This document shows positions 18,369 to 27,659 of a stretch of DNA of 64,000 nucleotides, in pieces (within the stretch, counting starts at the first letter, position 1; each line of letters opens with the position of its first letter). Under the pieces are notes generated by a model that made no database searches, had not been told where the DNA came from, and saw only the letters and a list, made by a program, of their open reading frames with translations. The translations under genes were made by a program, and so were the position numbers. This DNA is from Lachnospiraceae bacterium (GTDB lineage Bacteria > Bacillota > Clostridia > Lachnospirales > Lachnospiraceae), in the NCBI GenBank assembly GCA_022652545.1, contig JALCRM010000002.1, forward strand, positions 1 to 64,000, given 5' to 3'.

Positions 18369-19855
18369 CGATTTTGTATCTCCCTCATGGCTTCATATAT
18401 GCCCAGTCTCCGGATCTCTTCCAGATCTTCCAGCACAGCTTTTTCAAAACCCGGAAGTTCCCGCAGGGCGGCCCCCCAGAAGCTTTCATTCTCTATTGCC
18501 GCAGAAGCCAGGGATTCGATCGGACTCTCTCTGTGAGCATAGAAGAAGTCAAGTACGTCAGGGCTGTCCTTTATTTCGAAGGTATCGGCGCCGCGCCGGG
18601 CGACGAGGCTGTTTTCCGTGCGCGTCTTCCCGCAATGATAAAAAGAAAGATAGGCGGCAAAAGAGAACGTAAGCACCGGCGGCAGCTTTCCATACATTGC
18701 ATAATATTCCAGTACCGTCGGCATGATCCGTGATTTCCATTTTGAAGTACAGTTGAGTGCGATGGAGAGCAGGAGGTGGTCGATGAACGGGTTATTGAAG
18801 CGATCCGTCACATCGGAGGCAAACTGCATCACTTCGTCATGCGGCAGGTCAGTCAGGACGGGGAGGATTTCATTGTAAAGCGCCCTGTTCATATAGCCGT
18901 GGATCACGGGGTCCTGCATGCATTCCCGCACGATGTTCCGGCCGGACAGATAGGCACCCGGGACCATGGAAGTATGTGCGCCGTTCAGAATCCTGACTTT
19001 TCTTTTTTTATACGGATCGACGTTATCGACCAGGGTGACCGGAAGACCGGCCTTGTCAAACGGGAGTTCCTGAAGGATCGCCCGAGGACCCTCGATCACC
19101 CAGCATGCAAATACTTCCCCTGCATCAAGGCAGCTGTCGGTATAACCAAGTCTGGCGCAGATTTCCTCGGCGTCCGCCTTCGGGTAACCCGGGACGATAC
19201 GGTCGACAAGGGAGGAACAGAAGAGATTTTCTGAGTTGACCCAGTTTTGAAATTCTTTCTGCAGGTGCCAGTACTCGATATAGCGGTCTACGCATTTTTT
19301 CAGCTCACGGCCGTTGTGGTCGATGAGCTCACAGGAAAGTATGATAAAACCGGGAAGTTTCTTTTCCCAGCGCTCGTACAGGAAGCGGGTCAGCTTTGCG
19401 GGAAACGAGGCAGGCGGTTTGTCTGCGGCGGCACAGGCGGCGTCAAAAACGATACCGGATTCCGTGGTGTTGGAAATGATAAAGCGAAGATCGGGGTTTG
19501 CCGCGCACTGCAGGAGAGCATCATAGTCGCGCAGGGGATTGAGACAGCGGGAAACGGATGAGATGACTCTGCTCCGGTCAACTTTCTCTCCGTTTTTCTG
19601 TCCGCGGACCAGCAGAGTATACAAACCGTCCTGCGCGTTGATACGATCAGCGGAAGCAGTGGTCGTACCTACGGGCTGCACCAGGACCACCTTTCCGTTG
19701 AAGCTGCACTTTTCGTTCAGCACATCGATGAAAACGTCAGCGAAGGCACGCAGGAAATTACCTTCTCCGAATTGCAGGATACGTTCAGGCGCATTCTTCA
19801 GGAGAAAACCGCTATATTGCTGTTTTTCCAGTGTGCTGTAACTTAGCTTTTCCAT
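18365..19855 (-). CDS. uxaB: tagaturonate reductase (altronate oxidoreductase)
   Basis: A 496-residue mannitol-dehydrogenase-type NAD enzyme reducing D-tagaturonate to D-altronate. The Rossmann start is ILQFGEGNFLRAF at ~25. The catalytic region VRILNGAHTSMVPGAYLSG carries the family Lys/Asn/His pattern (KRKVRILNGAHT). Length matches UxaB rather than the shorter fructuronate or mannitol enzymes. It sits between uxaC (18 bp upstream) and uxaA (4-bp overlap), which settles the pathway assignment. Confidence 0.93.
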   Translation of the reverse strand: MEKLSYSTLEKQQYSGFLLKNAPERILQFGEGNFLRAFADVFIDVLNEKCSFNGKVVLVQPVGTTTASADRINAQDGLYTLLVRGQKNGEKVDRSRVISSVSRCLNPLRDYDALLQCAANPDLRFIISNTTESGIVFDAACAAADKPPASFPAKLTRFLYERWEKKLPGFIILSCELIDHNGRELKKCVDRYIEYWHLQKEFQNWVNSENLFCSSLVDRIVPGYPKADAEEICARLGYTDSCLDAGEVFACWVIEGPRAILQELPFDKAGLPVTLVDNVDPYKKRKVRILNGAHTSMVPGAYLSGRNIVRECMQDPVIHGYMNRALYNEILPVLTDLPHDEVMQFASDVTDRFNNPFIDHLLLSIALNCTSKWKSRIMPTVLEYYAMYGKLPPVLTFSFAAYLSFYHCGKTRTENSLVARRGADTFEIKDSPDVLDFFYAHRESPIESLASAAIENESFWGAALRELPGFEKAVLEDLEEIRRLGIYEAMREIQNR

Positions 19856-19873
19856 AGAGGGTATCCTCCGTCC

Positions 19874-21313
19874 TCAGAGCTCAATGTTAAAATAGCGGGC
19901 CGCATTGCGGCAGCTGACACCCTCCACGATCTTTTTCAGGGCATCCTCCTCATACGGATATTCGCCGTTGTCGACCCAGTTACCGATCAGGTTACAGAAA
20001 ATACGGCGGAAATATTCGTGCCGCGGATAAGAAAGAAAAGAACGTGAATCAGTAAGCATACCGATGAAATTACCGAGCAGGCCGAGATTGGCGAGTGATC
20101 GCATCTGTTTTTCCATGCCGTCGCGTGTATCGAGGAACCACCATGCCGGACCGACCTGCAGTTTGCCTGGCAGAGCGCCTGTCTGGAAACAGGCAATTGC
20201 CGTAGACAGCAAATCGAAATCCGAAGCCTGCAGCGAAAACAGTATCATTTTCGGAAGTTCATTTGTTTTGTCCAGTTCGCTCATGAAAGCGGCTAGCGCA
20301 TTGCCGCATGCATACTGCGCGATCATGTCGAAACCGGTATCGGGGCCTTCCAAGGAAAACATGCGCTCATTGACATTCCGAAGACAGTTATAATGAATTT
20401 CCATTGCAATATCATAGTGGCGGTACTGCTTTGCCAGATACAGGAGAAGCGCGGTCTGGTACTTTTCCACCTCTTCTGTTGTAAGTGCAGCGCCGGCAAT
20501 GGCTTTCTTAAAAACAGCATCGGCCTCCTCCATGGAACACGGGCGGTATGCCACATAGTCCAGACCATGATCGCTTGCACGGCAGCCGTGCTTTGCAAAG
20601 AAGGCCAGTCTGTTTGAAAGAGCGTTGCAGACCTCACCGGCGGTGGTGAGTTTTTCCTTTCCAACCGAGGCGGCGAGTTTTTCAATATAAGAAACAAAAC
20701 CGGTTTTGCCGATATTGATCGCCTTATCGGGACGGAAGGAAGGACAGACGAGGAAACTGACGGAAGGATCGGAGGAGATGCGTTCATGCCATTCGAGTGT
20801 ATCTGTCGGATCATCGGTCGTCCCGATGTAACGGACATTTGACCGGGCGATCAGTCCGCGGACAGACATTCCGGGGCCATTTGCGAGACGATCCGCACAC
20901 TGGTCGTAAATGCGTTTCATGCTGTTTTTCGTCAACGGCTCATGAATGTCAAAAAAACGCTTCAGTTCGAGATTGCACCAGTGATACATGGGATTGCCGA
21001 CCGCCTGCTCCAGCGTTCCGGTAAATGCGGTGAATTTGTCGTACGGATCGGCACCGCCTGTAACGGAATCCTCCGGAACACCGTTTGCGCGCATCAGTTT
21101 CCATTTGTAATGATCGCCGTAATAGCTGCCATCGTCATTGCGGCCGCCCAGCCACACCTGGGAAATGCTGTCAAAACGGCGGTCCTCATAGATCTCCCTG
21201 GGTGAAAGATGACAATGATAATCAATGATCGGCATCTTCTCTGCAAAGCGGTGATACAAGGAAGAGGCGGTCGGCGACTGAAGCATGAATTCCTCATCCA
21301 TAAATGTTTTCAT
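19874..21313 (-). CDS. uxaC: uronate (glucuronate/galacturonate) isomerase
   Basis: 479 residues; isomerises D-galacturonate to D-tagaturonate (and glucuronate to fructuronate), the first step of the operon. An amidohydrolase-fold enzyme: IIDYHCHLSPREIYEDRRF near residue 30 holds the metal-binding HxH, and RGLIARSNVRYIGTTDDPTD and ARWWFLD-like 'GPAWWFLDTRDGMEKQM' are typical. The start is placed at 21313 (ggaggc at 8 bp), 28 codons inside the track ORF. No uronate regulator (UxuR/KdgR type) or kdgK/kdgA is adjacent. Confidence 0.95.
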   Translation of the reverse strand: MKTFMDEEFMLQSPTASSLYHRFAEKMPIIDYHCHLSPREIYEDRRFDSISQVWLGGRNDDGSYYGDHYKWKLMRANGVPEDSVTGGADPYDKFTAFTGTLEQAVGNPMYHWCNLELKRFFDIHEPLTKNSMKRIYDQCADRLANGPGMSVRGLIARSNVRYIGTTDDPTDTLEWHERISSDPSVSFLVCPSFRPDKAINIGKTGFVSYIEKLAASVGKEKLTTAGEVCNALSNRLAFFAKHGCRASDHGLDYVAYRPCSMEEADAVFKKAIAGAALTTEEVEKYQTALLLYLAKQYRHYDIAMEIHYNCLRNVNERMFSLEGPDTGFDMIAQYACGNALAAFMSELDKTNELPKMILFSLQASDFDLLSTAIACFQTGALPGKLQVGPAWWFLDTRDGMEKQMRSLANLGLLGNFIGMLTDSRSFLSYPRHEYFRRIFCNLIGNWVDNGEYPYEEDALKKIVEGVSCRNAARYFNIEL

Positions 21314-21665
21314 TATCTGCCTCCATATTTTAATTAGTGTGTTCAAGCCAGCGTGAAATTCCGGGATGCCTGCACAGACTGATGGCAGCAGGCGCAATGA
21401 CAGAATAAATAAATTTTAATCTATAGTAGCACAAATAAACGGGGAGATTACTGCATAGCCGCTTCATTTTTAAAGAAGTTTCTCCATATGTATGTAACCG
21501 GATGGCAGCGAAAGCCGTTTCTTCATCTCCGCGTGATGTATGAGATAGTTGCACCGCCTTTCATGCGGGGCGTCCGGAGAACGGTCTGATATGATAGAAT
21601 AGCCGTAGCGGCAATGCCGCATACAGGCACCCGACATTTCGGAGCGGCGCCTCATGGAGGCTTTT
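21314..21665. other. divergent uxaC/pepC intergenic region
   Basis: 352 bp. On the minus strand an extended -10 element (TGCTACTAT, plus 21423-21431) could start uxaC transcription, with a leader containing an inverted repeat GCCTGC/GCAGGC (21368-21393). On the plus side TATGAT/TAGAAT boxes near 21590-21600 could serve pepC, but I see no matching -35. No ORF of its own. Confidence 0.4.
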
Positions 21666-23006
21666 ATGGATAAGGCAATAAAAGAAAAAGATCTTAGGCA
21701 GTTCGGCAGGGTTTTCGACAGCAGCGAGACAGCACACGTTGCCATGAATGCAGTCGTGAAAAACGGGATCAATGCATCTGCGCTGAACAGTGCAGCGGGA
21801 GCGATCTACCCCAGGGTGTTCCCGATCGAAGTAGAGGCAGGGGAAGTATGCAACCAGAAAAAGTCCGGCCGCTGCTGGATGTTCGCGTCACTGAACGTCA
21901 TGCGGATCGACGTGATGAAAAAACTGAACCTGAAGAATATGGAGCTCAGCCAGAGTTACCCGTTCTTTTACGATAAACTGGAGCGTTCCAACATGTTCCT
22001 TGAAACCATGCTTGAGACGCTGGAGGAACCGCTCGACGGCCGCCTGATGGCGTTCCTGCTGCAGGATCCCGTCGGTGACGGCGGACAGTGGGATATGTTC
22101 CGCAGTCTGATCGACAAGTACGGTGTCGTGCCGCAGGAGATCTATCCGGAATCACAGGCGTCGTCCAATTCGAGGGAACTGCACGACTGGCTCACGCGCA
22201 AGCTGCGCGGCTGGGCCTGCGAACTCAGGCAGCGTCACGAAGCCGGTGAGTCTGTGGCCGCGCTGCGCGCCTCCAAGGAGAAAATGATGGAGGATGTATA
22301 TCGCATGCTGGCCATCACGCTGGGCAGGCCGCCGATGAGCTTCACCTGGGAAGCTCGCGACAAGGATGGACATTTCGTACAGGTCGCGGATATCACTCCG
22401 CAGGATTTCTTCCGGAAATATGTAGGCTGGAACCTGGACGACCGCATCACGGTCATCAACGCGCCGACGGCTGACAAGCCGTACCACAGGACCTACACGG
22501 TGAAATATCTGGGCAATGTGGAAGGCGGGAAATATCCCGTCAAATACCTGAACCTGCCCATGGAAGACCTGAAGGCACTGGCAGTCGCACAGCTCCGTGA
22601 CGGGCAGACCGTCTGGTTCGGCTCCGACGTGGATCAGTTCTCCGACGACAAGATCGGTCATCTCGCCCTGGACGCCATGGAAGTCGGGCGCCTGTTCGGT
22701 GTGGATTTCCCTATGACGAAGGCACAGCGTCTCGACTACGGCGAGAGCCTCATGACGCATGCGATGGTCATCACCGGCGTGGATCTGGATGAAAAAGGCA
22801 ATCCGGTGCGCTGGAAGGTGGAAAACAGCTGGGGCAAGGAAGTAGGCAAAGACGGCTTCTACGTCATGAGCGACGAGTGGTTTTCCGAGTATGCATACCA
22901 GATCCTGCTGGATCGGAAATACCTTTCCGAAGAGCAGAGGGCGGAGCTGGATACAAAACCGAAGGTGCTGCAGCCCTGGGATCCCATGGGCAGCCTTGCG
23001 TTCTGA
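21666..23006 (+). CDS. pepC: aminopeptidase C (bleomycin hydrolase family)
   Basis: A 446-residue papain-fold cysteine aminopeptidase of peptidase family C1B, cytoplasmic. Catalytic residues are visible: Cys in SGRCWMFASLN (~65), His in THAMVITGVD, and Asn in ENSWG. These enzymes form a self-compartmentalising hexamer and trim peptides from the N-terminus. ATG 21654 is possible, but ATG 21666 has ggagg at 5 bp. The C-terminus (QPWDPMGSLAF) is consistent with the self-processing tail of the family. Confidence 0.93.
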   Translation: MDKAIKEKDLRQFGRVFDSSETAHVAMNAVVKNGINASALNSAAGAIYPRVFPIEVEAGEVCNQKKSGRCWMFASLNVMRIDVMKKLNLKNMELSQSYPFFYDKLERSNMFLETMLETLEEPLDGRLMAFLLQDPVGDGGQWDMFRSLIDKYGVVPQEIYPESQASSNSRELHDWLTRKLRGWACELRQRHEAGESVAALRASKEKMMEDVYRMLAITLGRPPMSFTWEARDKDGHFVQVADITPQDFFRKYVGWNLDDRITVINAPTADKPYHRTYTVKYLGNVEGGKYPVKYLNLPMEDLKALAVAQLRDGQTVWFGSDVDQFSDDKIGHLALDAMEVGRLFGVDFPMTKAQRLDYGESLMTHAMVITGVDLDEKGNPVRWKVENSWGKEVGKDGFYVMSDEWFSEYAYQILLDRKYLSEEQRAELDTKPKVLQPWDPMGSLAF

Positions 23007-23045
23007 AACGGAACGGCGGGCACTTGCAGGGAAAGGGAAAGCGGT

Positions 23046-24122
23046 ATGAACGAAGAGCATCAGCGCAGGCCGCATTACAGCGGCAGCCATCCTCATACAT
23101 ATGAAGAAAAATACAAGGAACTGCAGCCGGAAAAATACGCGGATACGGTGGAAAAGGTGATCGCAAAGGGCAGCACGCCGGCAGGCATGCACCTTCCGAT
23201 CGCCGTCGATGAGATACTCGATGTTCTGAAAATAAAGAGCGGGGAGAGCGGTATTGACTGTACGCTCGGATACGGCGGCCATACGCGCGCGATGCTGGCA
23301 AAACTCGACGGGCAGGGACACCTGTGCGGTCTTGACGTCGACAGTGTGAACCTTGCGCGCACTGCGGGAATGCTGCGTGAAGAAGGCTTCGGGGACGATG
23401 TTTTCACACCGCTGCACCTGAATTTTTCCGCAGTCGACGAAGCTGCGGAAAAGTACGGCCCTTTCGACTTCCTGCTTGCGGACCTCGGGGTGTCTTCCAT
23501 GCAGCTGGACGATCCGAAAAGAGGATTTTCATGGAAACGCGAAGGCCCTCTGGACCTGCGTCTGGATCCTGCCTCCGGCATGACGGCGGCGCAGCGTCTT
23601 AAGACGATGGAGTGCGATGAACTCGAAGGGATGCTTGTGACGAATGCGGATGAACCCTACGCCGCAGAGATCGCCGGCGCCATAACGGCGGCCCTGAAAA
23701 AGGGAGAGCCGGTCAATACGACTGCGCAGCTCCGGAAACTGGTGGAAGCGGGCGTAAAAAACGCACTTGCCCACGAGGAGCGTGAACTGCACGGCGACCA
23801 CCGCAGGAAAGCGGAGATCGAGGAACTGGTCCGCGGATCCTGCCAGCGCACGTTCCAGGCACTGCGGATCGATATCAACGGAGAGTACGAAGCGCTGCAG
23901 GCGCTGCTGGAAAAACTGCCCGCGGTCCTGAGGGAAGGCGGACGCGCGGCATTTCTGACCTTTCATTCGGGAGAAGACCGCATCGTAAAAAAAGAACTGA
24001 AAAGGCTGCACAGGGAAGGACTGCTTTCGGAGATCCCGGACGATGTGACGAGGCCTTCCGCTGAGGAGATGGAGCGCAATCCGAGGGCGCGTTCCGCGAA
24101 ACTGAGGTGGGCGATCAGATGA
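23046..24122 (+). CDS. RsmH-type 16S rRNA C1402 methyltransferase, second-type paralogue
   Basis: A 358-residue SAM-dependent methyltransferase of the MraW/RsmH family (N4-methylation of C1402 in 16S rRNA). Motifs: DCTLGYGGHT (SAM motif I) near 77, LLADLGVSSMQLD, and the C-terminal FLTFHSGEDRIVKKE. It carries a ~45-residue N-terminal extension (His/Tyr/Glu-rich) before the usual MHLPIAVDEIL start, and it lies outside any division/cell-wall cluster. This fits the 'RsmH 2' type annotated in some Clostridia. Whether a canonical rsmH exists elsewhere cannot be seen here. It is translationally coupled to maf. Confidence 0.85.
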   Translation: MNEEHQRRPHYSGSHPHTYEEKYKELQPEKYADTVEKVIAKGSTPAGMHLPIAVDEILDVLKIKSGESGIDCTLGYGGHTRAMLAKLDGQGHLCGLDVDSVNLARTAGMLREEGFGDDVFTPLHLNFSAVDEAAEKYGPFDFLLADLGVSSMQLDDPKRGFSWKREGPLDLRLDPASGMTAAQRLKTMECDELEGMLVTNADEPYAAEIAGAITAALKKGEPVNTTAQLRKLVEAGVKNALAHEERELHGDHRRKAEIEELVRGSCQRTFQALRIDINGEYEALQALLEKLPAVLREGGRAAFLTFHSGEDRIVKKELKRLHREGLLSEIPDDVTRPSAEEMERNPRARSAKLRWAIR

Positions 24123-24712
24123 AGGTGCGCTGGATACTGGCTTCTGCGTCGCCGCGGCGCAGGGAGATCCTGGAACAGATCGGCATAGAACCGGAGGTGC
24201 GGCAGAGTCATCTGGAAGAAAAAGCTGACAGTGCGGACCCGGCGGAGGTAGTACGGCAGCTGTCGCTGCAGAAAGCGGCGGATATCGCGGCGCAGCCTGA
24301 TCTGCAGACATGCGGGGCACCTATGATCGTACTGGGGGCGGACACCGTAGTCGCCGCGGGCGGGAAAATACTCGGCAAGCCCCGGGACCACGGCGAAGCG
24401 GCAGATATGATCAGGCTGCTGCAGGGCAGTACACACCGTGTACTGACCGGCGTCACGATGATCTTCCTGCGGCCGGGGAAACCGGCGGAAACAGTTGCCT
24501 TTACGGAACAGACAGAGGTAGATGTAGCGCCGATGAGCGAGGCGGAGATCACGGCCTATGCGGACAGCCCCGAACCGATGGACAAGGCTGGCGCCTATGC
24601 GATCCAGGGCGGCTTCGCCGCTTATGTGATGAGGATCCGCGGCAGTTACAGCAACGTGGTGGGCCTGCCGGCGGCGCAGGTGTATGAAACGGCACGGAAA
24701 TTCAGCTGGTGA
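24119..24712 (+). CDS. maf: Maf family nucleotide pyrophosphatase
   Basis: 197 residues; hydrolyses dTTP/UTP or modified nucleotides and is linked to septum regulation in Bacilli. ASASPRRREIL and VLGADTVVAAGGKILGKP are the two family signatures. The ATG at 24119 overlaps the upstream TGA (ATGA), giving coupled translation; the track start (24107) is a GTG without advantage. Confidence 0.93.
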   Translation: MKVRWILASASPRRREILEQIGIEPEVRQSHLEEKADSADPAEVVRQLSLQKAADIAAQPDLQTCGAPMIVLGADTVVAAGGKILGKPRDHGEAADMIRLLQGSTHRVLTGVTMIFLRPGKPAETVAFTEQTEVDVAPMSEAEITAYADSPEPMDKAGAYAIQGGFAAYVMRIRGSYSNVVGLPAAQVYETARKFSW

Positions 24713-24744
24713 CGGTCAGCAATTTTGCAAAGGAGCAGAAGACA

Positions 24745-26994
24745 ATGGCGATCACATTTGATGAAGGCAGGAAAATATTCAAGCTGGACACTGACGAAAC
24801 GACCTATCTCATAGGCGTCACACCGGAAGGCTACGTCGGGCACATTTATTATGGAAGAAAACTGTGCCGCCCCTGCGGCCTGCAGCTGCTGCGCACGGAC
24901 GAACGTCCTTTCACTCCCTCCGTTATGGCCCGTGAAAAGGCGAATTTCCTGGACTGCTTTCCGATGGAATACCCGACGGGCGGAACGGGAGATTTCCGGG
25001 AATCCTGCCTGGACGTCCTCAGCGAGAGCGGCCAGAAGGGCTGCGAACTGCTTTTCAGAAGCTGGACGGTAAGCGACGGGAAGCCGGCGCTGGAGGGCCT
25101 GCCCGCATCCTTTGAACACAGGGCGGACGAGAGCGCTCCTTCCGGAGAAGAAAGATTGCAGACTCTCACACTGACGCTGGCGGACAGCGGGCTGGGCCTG
25201 GAGGCTGACCTGCTGTATTCTGTTTTTCCTGCGGAAAACATCATCACGCGCAGCGTGCGGATCCGCAACGTGGGAACCGAAGGCGGGAAATATACGAAGA
25301 GCCAGGTGCTGCGCCTCACCAAGGTGAACAGTGCCTGCATCGATATGGAAGAAAAGAACTTTGACATGGTGACGCTGAACGGTTCCTGGGCCAGGGAGCG
25401 GCACATCGGACGCGGCAGGCTGAACCGCGGCATACAGGGCGTACGCTCGATCCGCGGTGAAACAAGTCACCAGGAGCAGCCGTTCATGGCGCTCGCGACG
25501 GCAGGAACCGACCAGGGAAACGGGGAAGTCTGGGCCATGGACCTCGTGTATTCAGGCAACTTCGAGGCGCTTGCCGAGTGGTCGCAGTTCGATTCGGTAC
25601 GCATGACGCTGGGTATCGGCGGCACCAATTTCGAGTGGCGCCTGCAGCCCGGCGAGACCTTTACAGCCCCGGAAGCTGTGCTGACGTATTCTGCGGCCGG
25701 CTTCGGGCGCATGACAAGGCAGTTCCATGACTTCTGGAGAAAACACATGATCCGGAGCCCCTGGCTGCACCGGGAACGTCCGATCCTCATCAACAACTGG
25801 GAGGCCACTTATTTTGACTTCGATACGGAAAAGCTGATCGGCCTGGCCAGGGAGGCAAAACAGGCCGGCATTGAGATGCTGGTCATGGACGACGGCTGGT
25901 TCGGGCACCGGAACAATGACGACAGCTCGCTCGGCGACTGGAAGGTGAATGAAAACAAACTGCAGGGAGGCCTGAAGCACCTGGTCGACGAGGTGAATGC
26001 CATCGGTCTGAAGTTCGGCATCTGGTTCGAGCCGGAAATGATCTCCCCGGACTCCGAGCTGTACAGGGCGCACCCGGACTGGGTGCTGCGTACGGCAGAC
26101 CGGGCACCGGCCGAATCGCGCCAGCAGTTCGTGCTGGATATCACGCGGAAGGAAGTGCGTGACTGTATCTACGACATGGTAGCCGCCATCCTGCGCTCGG
26201 CCAACATCGAATACGTGAAATGGGATATGAACAGGCAGCTGACGGATCTCGGCAGTGCGGGGCTCCCGGCTGACCGGCAGGGCGAGATCTCCCACCGCTA
26301 TGTACTGGCCCTCTATGAGATGCAGGAGCGCCTGGTCACGGATTTTCCTGAGCTGCTGCTCGAGAACTGCTCCGGCGGAGGCGCCCGCTTCGACGCCGGC
26401 ATGCTGTATTACAGCCCGCAGATCTGGTGTTCGGACGATACGGATGCGATCGAAAGACTCAGGATCCAGGAAGGGACGGAGATGCTCTACCCGCTGTCCA
26501 CAATGGGTGCCCATGTCAGCAAGTGCCCGAACGAACAGGTCGGGCGCATGAGCGGCTTCGAAACGCGCGCAGAGGTGGCGCTTGCCGGTACGTTCGGCTA
26601 TGAACTGGATATCACGAAGATGGATCCGGAGGAACGGAGCAGGATTCCGGGGCAGACGCGGAAATACCACCGTTTCCATTCTCTTATCGCAGAAGGCGAT
26701 TACTACCGCGTCCACTCCTGGAACGACAGCGCGCCGTACGACTGCTGGATCGTCGTTTCAAAGGACAGGGAGCAGGCGCTCGTCACCTTTGTGCAGGTGC
26801 TGGGCCGCCCGAATGCAAAGCGCTATATCCTGCCGCTGTGCGGACTGGATCCGGAGGCGGAATATGAAATGGAGGACGTCGCGGAAAATGCGCAGGCAGG
26901 CGTGTTCGGAGGCGACGAACTGATGCAGTGCGGCTTCACCGTGCCGATGCTGGGAGATTTCAGCAGCAGGCTGTTTTACCTGAAGAAAAAGTAG
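24745..26994 (+). CDS. GH36 alpha-galactosidase
   Basis: A 749-residue cytoplasmic enzyme releasing alpha-linked galactose (raffinose, melibiose, galactomannan side chains). The N-terminal beta-supersandwich is followed by the TIM barrel with MLVMDDGWFGHRNND. The nucleophile Asp ~494 is in YVKWDMNR and the acid/base Asp ~565 is in CSDDTDAIERL. The size fits the tetrameric AgaA/RafA group. aaaggag precedes ATG 24745; the track ORF starts 12 codons earlier with a GTG. It pairs in function with GH42 and galK in this window. Confidence 0.94.
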   Translation: MAITFDEGRKIFKLDTDETTYLIGVTPEGYVGHIYYGRKLCRPCGLQLLRTDERPFTPSVMAREKANFLDCFPMEYPTGGTGDFRESCLDVLSESGQKGCELLFRSWTVSDGKPALEGLPASFEHRADESAPSGEERLQTLTLTLADSGLGLEADLLYSVFPAENIITRSVRIRNVGTEGGKYTKSQVLRLTKVNSACIDMEEKNFDMVTLNGSWARERHIGRGRLNRGIQGVRSIRGETSHQEQPFMALATAGTDQGNGEVWAMDLVYSGNFEALAEWSQFDSVRMTLGIGGTNFEWRLQPGETFTAPEAVLTYSAAGFGRMTRQFHDFWRKHMIRSPWLHRERPILINNWEATYFDFDTEKLIGLAREAKQAGIEMLVMDDGWFGHRNNDDSSLGDWKVNENKLQGGLKHLVDEVNAIGLKFGIWFEPEMISPDSELYRAHPDWVLRTADRAPAESRQQFVLDITRKEVRDCIYDMVAAILRSANIEYVKWDMNRQLTDLGSAGLPADRQGEISHRYVLALYEMQERLVTDFPELLLENCSGGGARFDAGMLYYSPQIWCSDDTDAIERLRIQEGTEMLYPLSTMGAHVSKCPNEQVGRMSGFETRAEVALAGTFGYELDITKMDPEERSRIPGQTRKYHRFHSLIAEGDYYRVHSWNDSAPYDCWIVVSKDREQALVTFVQVLGRPNAKRYILPLCGLDPEAEYEMEDVAENAQAGVFGGDELMQCGFTVPMLGDFSSRLFYLKKK

Positions 26995-27008
26995 GATGTG
27001 ACGGCAGT

Positions 27009-27040
27009 GCCCCGCGGGTTTTCTTCCCGCGGGGCTTTTT
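27009..27040 (+). terminator. intrinsic terminator after the alpha-galactosidase
   Basis: CCCCGCGGG-ttttctt-CCCGCGGGG followed by CTTTTT, 15 bp after the stop codon. Confidence 0.85.
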
Positions 27041-27066
27041 GCGCAGAGGGGCGGAGAAGGATAACC

Positions 27067-27519
27067 ATGGACTATAAAGAAATAAACGGACGCGAATCGA
27101 TCCCGGACGATGCCGGCACGCACGATCCCATCGCATTGCTTTCGAATGCGGCGGCCGTACTGAAGGAAGAAATGGAGGATGTGACCTGGGTCGGATTCTT
27201 CCGCGTGAAAGGCCGGAAACTGGTGATCGGTCCCTACCAGGGAGAGATCCGCATCTCGGAATGTCCGGTCGGTACGGGCGCGAAGGGCATCGCCGCCCGG
27301 GATGACCGCACGCTCGCGGTCCCTGACGTACACGCCATGGCGGAATACTGTATCGATGAGGAAGACACCCGGTCGGTGATCGCCGTTCCCGTGCACCGGC
27401 ACGGCAGACTCTATGCCATTCTTTTCCTGGAGAGCGGGAGCAGGGGCAGGTTCACCGATGCCGATGCCCGCGGCCTCGAGGAATTCTCTTCTATCCTGAC
27501 AAAACAGCTGGACAGCTGA
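27067..27519 (+). CDS. small GAF-domain protein
   Basis: 150 residues forming a single GAF domain (VTWVGFFRVKGRKLVIGPYQGE... VPDVHAMAEY... SVIAVPV). It resembles free methionine-R-sulfoxide reductase (fRMsr), and VPDVHA is typical of it. However, the fRMsr cysteine in 'GVCG' is replaced (GAKG) and the cysteine four residues before the Pro is missing, so catalysis is doubtful. It has two cysteines (SEC and EYC). A sensor or a diverged reductase is possible. It has its own agaagga site after the terminator and is probably an independent gene. Confidence 0.75.
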   Translation: MDYKEINGRESIPDDAGTHDPIALLSNAAAVLKEEMEDVTWVGFFRVKGRKLVIGPYQGEIRISECPVGTGAKGIAARDDRTLAVPDVHAMAEYCIDEEDTRSVIAVPVHRHGRLYAILFLESGSRGRFTDADARGLEEFSSILTKQLDS

Positions 27520-27579
27520 AAAGCAGGACACAGAAAAAACACATTTTGAACATAGTAGATACACTGTGGGAACGCAATA

Positions 27580-27598
27580 TTTTGATGTAATATCAAAA
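27580..27598. promoter_or_regulatory. inverted repeat TTTTGAT-N5-ATCAAAA at the Gld-like ABC promoter
   Basis: Perfect 7-bp arms lie just upstream of an extended -10 element (TGCTACGAT, ~27604-27612) and ~60 bp before the ABC operon start. Its position over the -35 region suggests a repressor site; the regulator is unknown. Confidence 0.45.
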
Positions 27599-27659
27599 AA
27601 TTGTGCTACGATATCCTGTTGTCAGAATACGGACACAATAACGAAAGGGGAATAAAGCT

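Noticed and set aside
27067-27519. Calling the GAF gene msrC (free Met-sulfoxide reductase)
   Set aside because: Catalytic cysteine positions are not conserved, so only a GAF-domain call is supported.
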